From Scleroderma bovista (Eukaryota > Basidiomycota > Agaricomycetes > Boletales > Sclerodermataceae), in NCBI GenBank assembly GCA_037178675.1, contig JAYMGJ010000373.1, positions 1 through 64,000 on the forward strand: a stretch of 64,000 bases of DNA. The letters run 5' to 3'. This document shows positions 1 through 12,030 of the stretch, one piece after another (position 1 is the stretch's first letter; every line of letters starts with the position of its first letter). A program made the position numbers and the translations under genes. The notes beneath the pieces were generated by a model. That model made no database searches. It was not told where the DNA came from and saw nothing but the letters and a program-made list of their open reading frames with translations.

Positions 1-653
1 ATATCATCTTCTGGGCAGATGCTGATGGCCTTCCCGGGATATAGCAAGCGAATGAATAAGTAAGAGGCATTCTTTGGGTCATGCTGATGACATGCGAGGT
101 TGAAGCAGACGAAGTAACGTCTACCTTCGACAATGGTATGTGTGGAAGAGAACTCAGCATTGTCAGGGAACATGTTGCTTTGAAGCCGGGCTATTGCTCG
201 TTGCCCCTTACGTTGGACAGATATCATTCGAGGGCCTGTTATGCCATGCACACCTACGAGGAATGCGAGTACATCATGCGGCACAGATAGTGAGGGAGTG
301 CGGGCTTGCGACATGAAGAGGAGTTGGATAATCAGAAGGAAAAGGAGTAAGGGTCCGAACAATCTTCAATAGGATCCTGGATGTTGGGTAGTAAAGGTCA
401 TCTTATGACAGTGTTGGGGATAGATTGTATGGGTGAGGTGTCAAGTTTTCAAAGCTGCAGTGCAACCGATACATGTGATACGTAGATGTTAGGGCAAGTC
501 TATAAGCGCGAGGGTCTATAGTGAGAGTTGGGATAGAAAGGAGAAACAATAGTCTATCAAGAAAAGGAATGTATGTAGAGCGTGAATGACCAGGGTCACT
601 GTGATGATGTACAGTATAGATGGGATGGAAATCGAATGGGACATGCGTATGAG
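1..653. other. No supported gene
   Basis: Only short unlinked reading frames occur here and none joins to a neighbour through convincing GT–AG introns. The stretch lies downstream of the minus-strand gene that ends at 654. No repeat or RNA gene is visible. Confidence 0.5.
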
Positions 654-2169
654 TTAAATCGCAAGATCACTGATGTCAACGTCGGAATCCTCATGGGCCG
701 TCCCTTCGATCTCTTGTGCGTTCTCCAAGATCGACATGGCTTGGAGTTCAAATTGCACACAGTGTATAGTCCATCTGCCGTTTTCGTCTTTTTGGCGATA
801 CCGCGTTAGGCGCGTTTCAAGGAGCACGAGATCCTTTTTCTTTAGGTCTAAAGTGGCATATTTCTCCATAGCGTTTTTGGCGAGCAACACTTTTCAAGCA
901 TCATATACAGAGTTAAACAAGATTCCCTAGAGAAGAGGTGAGTTTGAGTGTACTCAACGTGTGATAAAGTGATGGATACAAACATCTCCACCACCTCTGG
1001 GGGTTTGCCAGCGAACAGCTCGGATAACACCAGGAGTGGATGATGTCAACGCTTATGTGAAAAGGGAAATGATGAGTACCAGGGATTGGTGGTGGCCAAA
1101 AAAGCACATACGAGCAACTGGGCTGGAGAGACCAGAAATTAATCGATTGGCTTGCATGCTGAGAGCGTTAGAAAGAGGCAGAACAGTGACGGAGCATTGG
1201 TTGTCCGGCGCGCCATTTTTCATAAACCAAAGCGAAGTGATGTGACCTATGATCCAAATATGAATTCTCTCGTTGGTGGTGGGGATACAGAGGTCTTTGC
1301 TTTGATCGTCGTACGGATCATATTTTCCCCATGTTGTGTTAGTAGGTAAACAACCGAGAGCATAGGTTTTCGTGGCAGCATCAACGTAGTTTGATAAAGC
1401 TCGGACGCATCTAGGCCTGTGAGATAATAGGAAGATGATGAACCAAGGGACTTGCCTGAGTAAGACGTCGGAAAATCCAATGACACGGTCAGGATCGATA
1501 AAGCAATCGGTAGGATTTGGTATGACGGATTTGACAGTGACTGAAAGTTGGTTGCCACTGGAGGCAGCGTTACTAGAATTCTTAGCGTTTTCTGCACAAG
1601 CGGGTTGAGATTTGGCAGAATGTTCGGTGGGCGAGGCTTCTATTGAGAGAGTACTGGAAACGTGAGGTGTATGATCGGGCTCAAGATGCAATGTCGCAGG
1701 AAGATTGATGGATGAAGTTGGAGTACTGAGGGTGTCGGCAGAGTTCGAAGACATCACAGGGCTGTTTTTATTAAGAAGTGTTTCATTGTCAGTGGCTGAA
1801 TGGGACAATGAAGGGTAATCAGTTGGGGTTTGCAACAGGCGAATCTTGGAGATAGGACGTACGATGGAAGATATCAATTGAATTGGTAGGGTGGGAGGAC
1901 GTAATGGATGGACTGTTCTCCATGGCTGTCGAGGGTACAGACGTTGCAGGAGGCAGGAGATTAAGTGGAAGGGAGAAAGAAGGGATGGCGTTCCAGTGAG
2001 CAGTAGATGAGGTCGACGGCGCGAGGGACAGGGGAGGCGAGAGTAGGCTGATATCAGGAGGGCTGGCTGAGGGAACACCTGTCTGTAAGGAGAGGATTTG
2101 TGCAGAAGAGCAGGTACGTTTGGAGGGAGGAGTGTCTTTTGAATCAGCAATGTCGTGCTTGGGGGCCAT
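654..2169 (-). pseudogene. Unidentified four-exon gene with a premature TGA
   Basis: I do not recognise the product. A consistent spliced model is 2169–1863, 1795–1080, 1018–980 and 926–654, with introns of 67, 61 and 53 bp that all have GT..AG ends and keep the frame (1335 nt in total). The N-terminal third is rich in Ser, Pro and Thr and looks disordered; it starts MAPKHDIADSKDTPPSKR. The middle, from about residue 190, is better ordered and contains FIDPDRVIGFSDVLLRQVPW. The last exon ends in an acidic tail. At 894–896 an in-frame TGA interrupts exon 4, while the frame on both sides stays coding-like, so the codon was probably CGA. A TATA-like stretch lies about 40 bp upstream of the ATG. 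The gene is either recently broken or the stop is a sequence error. Confidence 0.55.
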
Positions 2170-2202
2170 GTTGTCGGAACGAACTCAAGCGAGAAAGCTG
2201 AG

Positions 2203-2214
2203 GTTTAAATATAT
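2203..2214 (-). promoter_or_regulatory. TATA-like box of the 654–2169 gene
   Basis: On the minus strand this reads ATATATTTAAAC, about 40 bp upstream of the ATG at 2169. Position and composition fit a TATA box. No other element can be assigned. Confidence 0.35.
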
Positions 2215-2513
2215 GAAGAAAATCACGTGCAGAAAAGGAGCTATGGCGCACAGCAGATCATTGGGGTGACATCAAATCAGTTAACATTTCATCTACGTGA
2301 TCGGAAAACAAAGTCTGATAGGAGAGTAAATAGGAAATCATTGAGACAGGGTAATTGAGAAAGACATAGGTAATCAGAGAGAGACATCAATGATGATCGG
2401 TTTCTTCAGCGGTCATTTCATCGGAGCACCTGAAAGCATGCATGCGTTTGACTGCGGGCATAGATGGAGCAGGAACATCTGAACGCATAGACTATCATTG
2501 GAAATAGTAGGTT

Positions 2514-3658
2514 TTAAAATTGGTGCAGAAGATAGAGACCCACGTTTATTGACGCTGCGCATGATAGCCGGAGAACTTGTTTGCAGCTCAAAAAAACACG
2601 TAACTCAGAAGGGAGGGAACGTCCCTTGGAAACAACGAGGTTGAACTCAGCATCGATCTCCATGAAGTCCCCACGATTGAGCAACACCTCATGTATGCTC
2701 GTTACGCAGCCATTGGCATCCATGTCTAGCAACTCGAGAGGACCATTCCAAGAGAGGGCAGGGTCAAGTAATAACAGTGAAGCTGGAGCTTGTGCAGTGA
2801 AGAGAGGATTAATAGAAGCCGATTTGTTGAGCGAAGATGAGTCTGGATCCGATTTCTTGTTGACAATATGAGCAGGAATAGAAAAGGAGAGTTATTTGAA
2901 CACATACTTTGATAAACACATGTCTTTGCATGTAAAGCCTGCGACTGAACTGAATTTTGGAGAGAGGCAGCTTTAGTAAGCGACTGGCCAATGTGCAAGC
3001 CAAGTTGAGATGATGGAGTTGATTTTGCCATGCAACATCATGACCACCGCACATGAGGGTGAGCGATTGAACGGCATGTTTCGCCTGGCTGACTTCCCTA
3101 AGCACAAGTTAGTAAAGATGATGTTAGGGAGAAGCGAACGCTCATGTACCCCTTCCAATCACCATAATCACCAAGGCTGAAATTTTCAAGAAAACCAAAG
3201 ACTTGAACCGAAATGGGGTACAAAACGGCATTGGTGTCAGAAGCAGGTAGTGTTTTGTAAACTAGTAAGCGGTCTCGTGCATTACCAAGGGAGGATGGAA
3301 GCCTTGCAACTGTGGCCCATTCAGCCAATTGGTTCAGCGTGCGTGGGAAGCATTGCCATTGTTGGAGTTTAGAAACAATCGCTCGCTGTTCTATTAGGCT
3401 GTTGTACGGAGAAGGCCATAAGTCCACAGCCAGAACATGATTGTGGGAAGGTAGGAACGACATTGGATAAAGAGGAGGTGGTGATGCACAAACTCGCACG
3501 GAGAAGGAGATCCATTTAAATGCAGACAGTATTGAAAATGGAACAGGAAGGATATTGAAACAGGGGTTGCAGAAAGGGGTTGGAATCGACAGCATTACGA
3601 AGTGTGTTCGGTGGGGATGAAAGGGGAGAAGTGCTGCTAAGTAGAGTGTATTAGACAA
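2514..3658 (-). CDS. Unidentified three-exon protein, about 346 aa
   Basis: I do not recognise the family. Exons 3658–3150, 3097–2908 and 2855–2514 are separated by two 52-bp GT..AG introns and join in frame to 1041 nt without internal stops. The N-terminus carries aromatic and proline-rich hydrophobic segments but no clear signal peptide. An internal ATG at codon 22 could be the true start. The central part (LAEWATVARLPSSLGNARDRL) and the C-terminal exon (ELLDMDANGCVTSIHEVLLN) look like ordered domain sequence. The gene lies tandem and upstream of the 654–2169 gene, both on the minus strand and about 345 bp apart. Equal intron lengths and the open frame make a functional gene likely. Confidence 0.6.
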
Positions 3659-3683
3659 GAGTGAGTGCGGAGATTATATTGTA

Positions 3684-3944
3684 TTGACATGGCATGTGTC
3701 AAGTCAGGAAGACAGTGGTGGCGAACTTAATGCCTCCGATTTGAACGCTGACCCTAGCTTGATGGATCGGGACTCCAATTCTGATTCTGATTGGGTTGAT
3801 TTGGACTTTGAGGTGGAGGACAGTAATGACAAGCTACATGGCGAGAAGGATCTGGATGAAGAGATGGAACTTGAACAAATTGCGATGGAAGATGGAGTCA
3901 ATGATGGCTTTGACAGTAATGTATTTGATGACTTCAAATTTTAG
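3684..3944 (+). CDS. Possible small acidic protein or terminal exon
   Basis: An 86-codon frame is very rich in Asp, Glu and Ser and ends EDGVNDGFDSNVFDDFKF. It could be the last exon of a plus-strand gene, since acidic tails of this kind often end larger proteins. No upstream exon is convincing, because the preceding DNA is taken by the minus-strand gene. The composition alone could also arise by chance. Confidence 0.25.
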   Translation: MTWHVSSQEDSGGELNASDLNADPSLMDRDSNSDSDWVDLDFEVEDSNDKLHGEKDLDEEMELEQIAMEDGVNDGFDSNVFDDFKF

Positions 3945-4382
3945 CTTTGGAAATCTGGCAGTCTTTGCTGATCATTTGGTGTGTTGTTGTGACAGATGTG
4001 ATCTCGATCTCCGGCACTTGAGTGACGTTTTCAGCTTCAATATTCATACGTCCACTTGGATTGTACTAGGACCTCTGGTTTCTGAGTAGCTGCGTGATAC
4101 GTTCTTTCACCTCCTCGAGTCCAGCTAATGTTTGTAGATTTGATTCTTCCGTGTTGACGCTGCTGACGGCTACTAAATATTCTATTAGGACATATTTAAA
4201 GCTTGGTAGGTGACCCAAACAACCCAGATAAGTTCTTGGGTCTTGATCTCCAGCATTGGTGCATGCGCTGGCTTTTACCAGCCAGCCTTCCTCGACCCGT
4301 TCTGAGTCAATGATGACACGGCTTGTTGTGCGGTCGGCATCATTTCACTAGCCGTTCTCAACTCTCTCGCCCTCATTTCCGC

Positions 4383-5333
4383 GCTTGACATCTCTCATCC
4401 GATCACCTTCACCTGTGCTTTCGTTCCACGATCCCTCGACTGGCATGTTTCTCGGTTCGAACAAGTCAACATCTCCAACGCTGACCCTTCTCTATTGAAT
4501 AGCATGCTTGTGCATCTTGATTTCGGAGATATGACGGAGGTGATTTTTGTGTCTTCAGGGTCTGGCTTGCTGACATTCCCTGATGCGCAGGTCTTCCTCC
4601 GTCATTTGGCGCGCTTGGCATGTCTCTGTGCGCAGTCGGCCCATTCAGATGGCTTCCGAAACCCTTCACCTCATCTACATGTCCTCTCGCACCATCACTA
4701 TCATGCACAAGTGACTCATTGGGAAGTTTTTTTTTGCCAATGTGGGTATGCTTGACATGTCCAGATTGTCTCGATGCATTGACCTGTATCTCAATGTTGT
4801 TCGTATTGTCTGCGGGCACATTCCGTTGCACCCACATGCAGTTACAGCACCCTCCAATCGTAAGAGTGTGTCATCGCGATCCGTCAGGCCATCTGCAATG
4901 TTTGCACACCCAGCCATTGCATCCAAGGTGTCTGTGTGCTCCAAATATACCATCCTTGTGTCGGTTTCACTGCTCAATGTGTAGTACCAGCCTCCGTTCG
5001 CTGTACTATTCTATGTACAATTATATAATAACACTTCCAATGAGGCCTGGCAGTTATATTGTGGCAACAGAGGGAAAGACCATGTTGGATTGTAGTAAGT
5101 GTTGCAAGTGGCTCGTTTTAAACAAGGTGTTTGCTGTCGCTCTAGTGCGTTGCAATATTTCAGAAATTGAAGATGCAATCGGTTGGCGGAGTTACAACAG
5201 TATTAACTCACAACTTCTCTCGTCATTGGTCCAGCATGATGATGCAGTCCCTTCGTGTCCATCCTGTGCCTTTCCTGTACATATCAATTGTTTCCAATCC
5301 TTGTCGAGATGCCCGCTGAAAAACAAAGTGTAG
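4383..5333 (+). other. Possible degraded multi-exon gene, unassigned
   Basis: Two overlapping coding-like stretches lie here. One runs from about 4383 to 4755 (hydrophobic, containing LDISHPITFTCAFVPRSLDW). The other runs from about 5040 to 5333 and is cysteine-rich, with MLDCSKCCKW and, near the end, SCPSCAFPVHINC, which looks like a zinc-binding tail. I could not build one spliced model through the frame changes, so a broken gene is as likely as a real one. No family is claimed. Confidence 0.22.
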
Positions 5334-7551
5334 AATTTGAATCCTGTTGCAAAACCATGAAGCTTACTGGGACTGGAGTTCGTCACAAATAGCTTTGTCT
5401 CACGCAGCGCAGGGCTGGGGAAGACATTGCATATGCTGAGATACTTCGCAATGGTGCGTTGTATACATAGTACGTTTATTAGTACTGATTCATTTATGAT
5501 CTAATACCGTGGTGATGCAGCTGGCCCAAGCGGAACGGCGGCCTATTCAATCACAAAGTATGTTACGTTTTTCCTTATCCTTCGCATCACAACTGTTGAT
5601 GGTCTTGCGATCAGATCCTGTCGAGCTTTGGACTTCTCAAGAATCCCCACCACCGATGGATATTGACGGCGATCCAGGACTACATGAAAATGGTGTGTCC
5701 CCTTGTTGAACCCAAATACATCAGTTAACACCAGGACCTTCTCATCCAGCTTCGCCCTGCCCTGGTATTGACAATATTGATGATATCTGAGTTGGATACC
5801 ACCCACACTCTCGAAACCCACCAAAGAATATCCATTCTCCGAATTCACCTGGGTCCATGTGCCCAAGCCGTATAAGATGGTTGCCAGTACTCATCTTATG
5901 ATTATGACGACCCCTTGTCACTACACGCCATTCACGCCATCCTCGTTCAATATTGGATCAGCAGGAGACTCCCACCTTTCCCTCCCGAAGTCGATGAAGA
6001 CGTAAATTGAGTATCTCCTCAGGAAACTCACACAGTCAGCATTCACTCGGTCTGCCGGATGCGACGACGATCTTCTTCATATCATATACTATGCCACCCC
6101 CGCTGCCTCATCTCCAGCGCTCATATCCAAACTCCGACCATTTCAAATCATCCCCAGAGTCACTTGCGCCTCCAGGAGCTGATTAGTACTTGGAAGTTGC
6201 ATTGACCACGAGTCAGCGTCATTACTGTATGTGCTCGATCGCCCTCACGTGGACCTTCATATCCAACTCATCATACGCGCCCCACCAATCATGACGCAGC
6301 AATTTCAAATCAGTCATCGAGACCCTTCACGCTGCAGCTCGTTGCACCGTATTAGCTCGCCAACTGACCTGGATGCGGAGTTTGCAACTGCTGTTAGTAG
6401 GGCAAGGCACGCACAACCTTGCCTTGGATTTGGGCGAGTATCGTTGGCACAATCCTGGGAGGCAGACTGTCACTGTTTCGAGCGGCTCGCGACTTGGTAA
6501 GATATCAGAGTGACCCCACTTCCCAGCTCAAAGACGAAGCTGAGACCGCTCTCTGATCTCTCTCGCGTTGCTTTCTTTTCAGCGGCTTCAAAGACGTTAG
6601 GCGACACGTGTTCCTCATTCTACTAACAATGTCAATGTCTGATCGGGACCCGGTTACATCCGGCCTTATCACTGATGAGACCGCATTGGAATTCACCTCA
6701 AGTGGCTCTAATACTCAGACTGCCTCATCTACGCCATCATACAGGCGCACTGAATCAAACTCGTGCCTTGACGACTCCCATGATGGTGCTTTCGCATGCA
6801 GTACATGCACGCCCACGTCTCCATCGCGATCCTCATTGTTCAGGAGTGCTGAAATTCGCAGAAGGCGTCACAATAGATGTTTGACGTGCTTGGAAGACAC
6901 ATCAGACAAGGAAAATACGGTGTCTGGGTACAGGCCTTTGGCAAGCCGATCCACGATGAGTACATGGACAAAGAGCTGTTCTGCGATGCCAATGCCTGCT
7001 TCATCCTGTGCCGGTCCTCGATCTCCGTGAGCAGTGTGTGTTGATGGTGCTGGCAGGTCCTTCAAAATCATAGATGCAAGGGTGGGCACCATCTCAGAAG
7101 CACCTGTCACTCAATGAGACTGATTCTATGTTCTAGACCACACCATGAGACCGAACCTGACCTATGGTGATTCTGTCTTGCACAGGGCCAAATATGGCAC
7201 TTCAAGTCTGACCGTGTCTTCAGGACGAGGCCATCAGAGGGATAACGTGGGCTTGGAACCCACCCCACGCAAGGATTGTGGGTCAATACACACTTACAGG
7301 GATGGTCATTCAAATCTGATGGCAGCCCTGGTACAGGCGCTAGGTTTTTCAAAGGCATGACCAGCCCTCGATGGCTAAGCAGGACTTGCTCAAATCGAAG
7401 GGAGTAGTATCCGCCCTTGGGATGGTAGTAGGCGAGACAAGGGTGATCCGTTTCGCGCAACACCACAGGAGCGTAAGCGAGGTTTCGGAGGGATCTGGTA
7501 AGTCGTAGGAGTGTATGTGCTTGGCTTAGATATAATTATGTTTGTCTACAG
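5334..7551. other. No firmly supported gene
   Basis: Short frames occur on both strands. They include a minus-strand 107-codon frame ending at 5543 that contains KLDEKVLVLTDVFGF, and a plus-strand Ser/Thr-rich frame at 6608–7030. None links to neighbours with a consistent exon model. The interval probably holds decayed gene sequence upstream of the ATPase and kinase fragments. Confidence 0.3.
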
Positions 7552-7662
7552 CAACTGTCATCTCGTTGGCGTTAGGTTTATTTCATGATTTCGGCACCCC
7601 TCGGGAACCAGGGGACCCTCCCGTCGACTGGCTCGAAGGTGTTGCAATCATGATCGTGATCC
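7552..7662 (+). pseudogene. Fragment of a P-type Ca2+-ATPase (PMC1-like)
   Basis: Right after a splice-acceptor-like pyrimidine tract and AG, the reading TVISLALGLFHDFGTPREP followed by DPPVDWLEGVAIM matches, from memory, the first transmembrane hairpin of fungal vacuolar or plasma-membrane Ca2+-ATPases. In that family the segment continues into a conserved cytoplasmic stretch. Here it switches to unrelated sequence within about 37 codons. It is therefore an isolated exon piece joined to other DNA, not a working pump. Neither the phosphorylation (DKTGT) nor the nucleotide-binding region is present in the window. Confidence 0.6.
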
Positions 7663-7785
7663 TCAAACCACACGTACGCCCGCCTCGTCGCCTCGATTTC
7701 GTGCTCAAGCTGGGTCTCGTCATTCCTACCATTGGAGAACTCATTATGCATTACCCAGATGAACGCATTCGGGATCGGGAGGACA

Positions 7786-9942
7786 CTTTGACGCATTACT
7801 TGCTATCTTGCGTGATGCCACCCCACCTAGACTACAATCAGTCCCTTTCCTGGAGGGTAAGCTTGTAATTCTCATATTTGTTATTATACTCACCCGACTG
7901 CAGAGTGGGCATTGCCAGACGAACTACTGTACTCCACTATATCTGCCTTGCTTTGTATCTCCTTCCTTAACGGGGGCAGTGCCACCTCATCATCGATGCA
8001 ATTGCTCGCTTCATTGCACAAGTTGTCGAGGAAATCAAGACGGCAAGTTGTGGGTATATCTTCATAGTACACCAAACCTAGGCTAATTTATTCCCCCAGC
8101 CATTGTCGGCCTAACTCAGCTAGCTTCTTCTGTCCATGGCCCCCACTGCACCATGACTTCAACAATATATCCTTGGACCACCTCGTAATGGCTTATCCTG
8201 TCGCAATCCCTGGACAGTCTCGTGGAAGGCCTTGTTTTCGAACCTGTCAACCGCCTACGGCTAGAGATTCACCAGGAGACGGATGCTCATGCTGATGTTG
8301 ACATTTCTACATTTTTATTCTGCGACACTTTCATCTCTTGTTATATTGCTGCTAGGCGTTCCTTTAGCGGATACTTTTTCGTGTACTGCGTCATGGAAAT
8401 GCAGTGGACCGCACTCGCTCAATCACTCATTCCAATCCCTTCAGCGGGAATCAAGTATGGCGTACTCGTTAAGGAAGCTGCTGCTGCCAACAGAGCACGG
8501 TTGAATTTGATGAAAACTGCTGCGCAGAAATCGGCCATGGGCGTGGAGATTGCAGAGGCGCTACGGTTGACTGTTAAGGGAGCTTTGCAATGCTTCAATG
8601 ATCTCCTGGTTCAAATTGAAAACATGGAAACGGACCCACTGGTGGATACATAAGCTTGGGAAACCATGTCAGAGCCTGGTATGTCTGTTTGCAATCTGCT
8701 GAGAGGTAATCTTTTGAAATTGCCACAGGAATTGGGTTTGATATGCTGCGTTGCCATGGGAGATTTCGATCCCGAGCTCTACACCCAGCTTGGTCTGCTT
8801 TTGAGTGACAAGGCACCAGTAATTGATAACCTTGTTCAAGAAGCGGCTTTGAAATCCACCACAGTACTTGTGCAAAGGTTCGTCGTCAACTGCAGGATGG
8901 CATTCACGACAGCTTACCCCTCAGATAGTTTCCCTGAATTTGGGGGGGAATTGGCCCACCATCTGCGCCGTTTTGTTACCTCACCTTTACCAATATTCGA
9001 GTTTGCGTTCAATATGGAGAAGCAAGCTCCGCCGCCATTGACAGCTGCAGCAAAGTGTTTTTCATTATGTATCAAGGTGAGTCCGGCGACGCTTGGTGAC
9101 TGCAGCTGGTAATTGTTGTCCAGCTTGCTCCCGGAGAAGATTCAATCACGTCCAACATGTATGCTAAATTACATTGCTGCAACGAGCAAGGAAATATCTA
9201 ATTCATCGTCACAACAGCTACTAAACAATCCACTTTATGGCTCATCCTTCAAATCATCTGCTGACCATCTTTCATATTGGAGTGAGGAGAGACGCTCCGA
9301 TGAGGAGAAACACCTCATCGGGGCAACTACTATATCAATCGTTTGTGCTCGCCTTGCACTGGAGTTTGACCAGGAGGAGGCAACAAAGTTACCAATCTCA
9401 ATGCTCTTGCAAAGATTGCAAGCGGCAGAATCAACCGTTGAGGCTGCAATAGTGTATAATCTGGTAGACCTTGCACTTGTTGCACCTGTAGATGCTTTTG
9501 TCGATATTGTGCGCGCTTTCTCGTCAATCAGCCGCACAGCCAATTCAGGCGACCCTAGGTTTTCAAATAATATGGTCAACTTCTTCCATCATTTCTCGTG
9601 CTATTCCACTGCTCACATTCCATGTCCAGATATTGACGGCACAGACGAGGCTTGCCCGAGAACTTGATCAGCGACCTGATCTTTATGATGTATATCTGGA
9701 AGAACTCTTTACTCTATTTTCTGACAAGGGTGTCGCTATTCAAAATACTGCGTCGTCAGGTCATCTTACCAAGGTTAGTCACTGTCATCTATCTGCTGAT
9801 GCCCCGATTAAGCAAACATCTCAGATGGACATCACTCTTATTACCCATTGGGGAACTTCTTAATCATAACGATTTTGCTACACATGTCAATGCATCACCT
9901 GAACTGATGTTGTCCTTCAGGAACATGTCAACTCTGAAATGA
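7786..9942 (+). pseudogene. Decayed STT4-like phosphatidylinositol 4-kinase (N-terminal helical part)
   Basis: Blocks in several frames recall the N-terminal helical region of fungal STT4, the plasma-membrane PI 4-kinase: DALLAILRDATPPRLQS, WALPDELLYSTISALL, IDAIARFIAQVVEEIKTA, ALQCFNDLLVQIENM, DNLVQEAALKSTTVLVQ, VYNLVDLALVAP, VDIVRAFSSISR and VYLEELFTLFSDKGVAIQN. Introns are retained, for example a GTGAGT..CAG intron near 9079–9123, so this is not a processed copy. Lesions include a frame change near 7980, a TAA at 8651–8653 where the family has a sense codon, and a small deletion near 9165. The catalytic kinase domain is absent. The identification rests on memory of the family. Confidence 0.6.
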
Positions 9943-11434
9943 AGGATAACTGCGAACTTTCCATTGATGGTTTCGTTCAACTCACTTCCCACCATCCCGT
10001 CTAAGACCGACTATCACACCATGTCAGTGAACAAGACTGAAGCATCGTCAGAATTTTATAGTGCCGATGTATGTAAGACGGAGGTGTTTACTACTGAGTT
10101 CTACACTGCGGAAATCTGTCGTCAATCGAGTTGGTCACGGCAGAGAAGTGCAAGGTAGACGGAAACGGAGTTCGTGGCGGCAGACATCTGCAAGCGCGAG
10201 CACTCAATGCAATTCAAAACGAAAAGCCTGCCACAGAAGTCGCTGCAAGGTTATGTTGACATGATTCGGCACCTTAAGGGGAAGGAAGGGTGTATTCTCA
10301 CAGTCGCTCAAGTCAGTGTTGCTTCTTGCTTATCATGCTCGGTGGTGAATAATCCTTTGTTAGCTACAACGACCCATTCTACCATCCCGTCACTTATGTC
10401 CCAACGGACAAGGAAGAGATCGACTGTGCTACAACCCATGCTTGGTGTCTCCTTATACCCCATACCCTTGTGCTTCAAATGCTACTCAGTCTCCACCAAG
10501 CTGCTCGGTCTTTGAGTTAGCTTCGTACTGCTCACCGACGTGTACAGGAAGTGGTCGTGGGTGACATCACGCTTCTGGAAACCGGAGAAATTATCTCAAG
10601 TGATGGAATATGCTTATATTGGACGTGAGTGCTGAGTGCGCAGATGGGTCGATAATCCTACACGAAGGCCGGCTGCAGGATCTGCGAACAATACCACGGA
10701 GGCCAGTGGATGGCGAGCCATGCGAGTGCAAGCAGGAGGCGGCGGAGAGCGTCATGACGGCAGAGTGCACGAAATGCTCAAGATTTCGAAAGAAGTCATG
10801 GATGTCGACAGAATGGCGAGCAGTGATGCGAAGGACTCGCAAGGGCACCCGACTCGCAAGGGCACCCGACTCGCAAGGGCACCCGAACACTTTGAATGTG
10901 TTGGGTATGCGTTCAGACTGTCCAAGCAAACAACCAGAGTCCCGAGATACATCGATGGGATCAAGAAGCCACGAGAGAGGTATGGGCAAGCGCACATGCA
11001 TTGCCAAGTCGGAAAAGGTCGTCCGAAGCCGGTGAAACATTGCCAGAAATTAGGTGAGATGAACAGCACCGCAAGCTGTAGAGGCAAGCCCATGGCCACC
11101 TTGAACAAACTAGTGGAGCTCCTGATCCCGACGATCGAGCCATATGTCGATGACGGTGAGACGAGCGCATGCGTAGTCTTGGAAGCATAACACAGAATCA
11201 TACGACAAGTTTTACTCTTCTTATGTGAAAAATTTGCTGACCGTCATGCGTTCGAAATCGCACCCTAGCCATAAGTTATGGTGCATGAAGTTGTTACCCG
11301 ATTCCTATTTTCTCGCACACTGAACATTTCCCGCCTCCCCTCTTTCATACAGAATACCACCTAAATCCTACTCTACAACCAGGTGTGAGTATCAGGACGC
11401 TTTTCAATTGTAAAATTAATCTTCTTTTAAGTGA
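9943..11434. other. Unresolved region
   Basis: Near 10020–10260 a frame shows internally similar pieces around EFYSADVCKTE and EFYTAEICR, suggesting a short degenerate repeat. At 10590–11201 long frames overlap on both strands around a 17-bp tandem repeat, and they cannot be ranked by eye. No family is recognised. Confidence 0.3.
10834..10884. repeat. 17-bp tandem repeat, three perfect copies
   Basis: The unit GACTCGCAAGGGCACCC occurs three times head to tail. Because 17 is not a multiple of three, any protein reading through it uses all three frames of the unit, which argues against strong coding constraint here. Confidence 0.9.
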
Positions 11435-11777
11435 ATGGCAAGCAGGGGCAGCAGGAAATCCCATGGGGTGGCGGATATCGGTTCCAATGATGCTGGAGCG
11501 GGTGAAGTCGAGAGTGGTTGTGACGGAATCGATACCAATCACAACATAAGTGAAGGGCTACCCATTTGCGAGGGTATGTATTTCTGTCTATCCGCATGTG
11601 TTACTACTAAGTAAACATGACCTGCCTACAGTTAACTACGCGCAAACCGGCGACGTGGAATCGCAAACGTTTGACGCGGAGATGCAGCCCTCAAAGTTCG
11701 AACTATGTGGGTCTTCCACTGTGTTGGAATTTCTTTTTTACACGGTGCTGGCATACACCATAGTATGGTGCTTCTGA
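11435..11777 (+). CDS. Small two-exon gene, unidentified
   Basis: Exon 1 (11435–11573) starts MASRGSRKSHGVADIG and ends in a GTATGT donor. The intron at 11574–11631 ends CCTACAG. Exon 2 continues in frame with NYAQTGDVESQTFDAEM and stops at 11777, giving about 94 residues. A further intron near 11705 (CTATGTGGGTC) is possible, so the 3' part is uncertain. The product is small and polar with a hydrophobic C-terminus in this model. No domain is recognised. Confidence 0.35.
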
Positions 11778-12030
11778 TGGATTTCACGGTGCCTACAATA
11801 TATTGTAGAGTGGTCTCGAAGAGTATAAGTACTGTAATTCGGGGTACGGGTAGCAGTACAGAGCAAATAAAAAACACCCCCCACTGCTGCCTAGGTTACA
11901 CAATATTATACTAAGCCTAGGATAGATACCTTGAAAAACAATGTTACAGCTGTTTTCGGAAAGGTTGGCAGTCGTGTCGTGATTTTTTTGTTTACACATT
12001 GTTTGTACTCAGTAGAAATTCATACTGTGA

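Noticed and set aside
5543..5866. Dienelactone-hydrolase-like motif LVLTDVFGF
   Set aside because: Only a short motif matches and the following residues do not resemble the family.
10591..11201. Four long overlapping frames on both strands
   Set aside because: GC-rich sequence and a 17-bp tandem repeat keep several frames open; none is favoured by splice sites or similarity.
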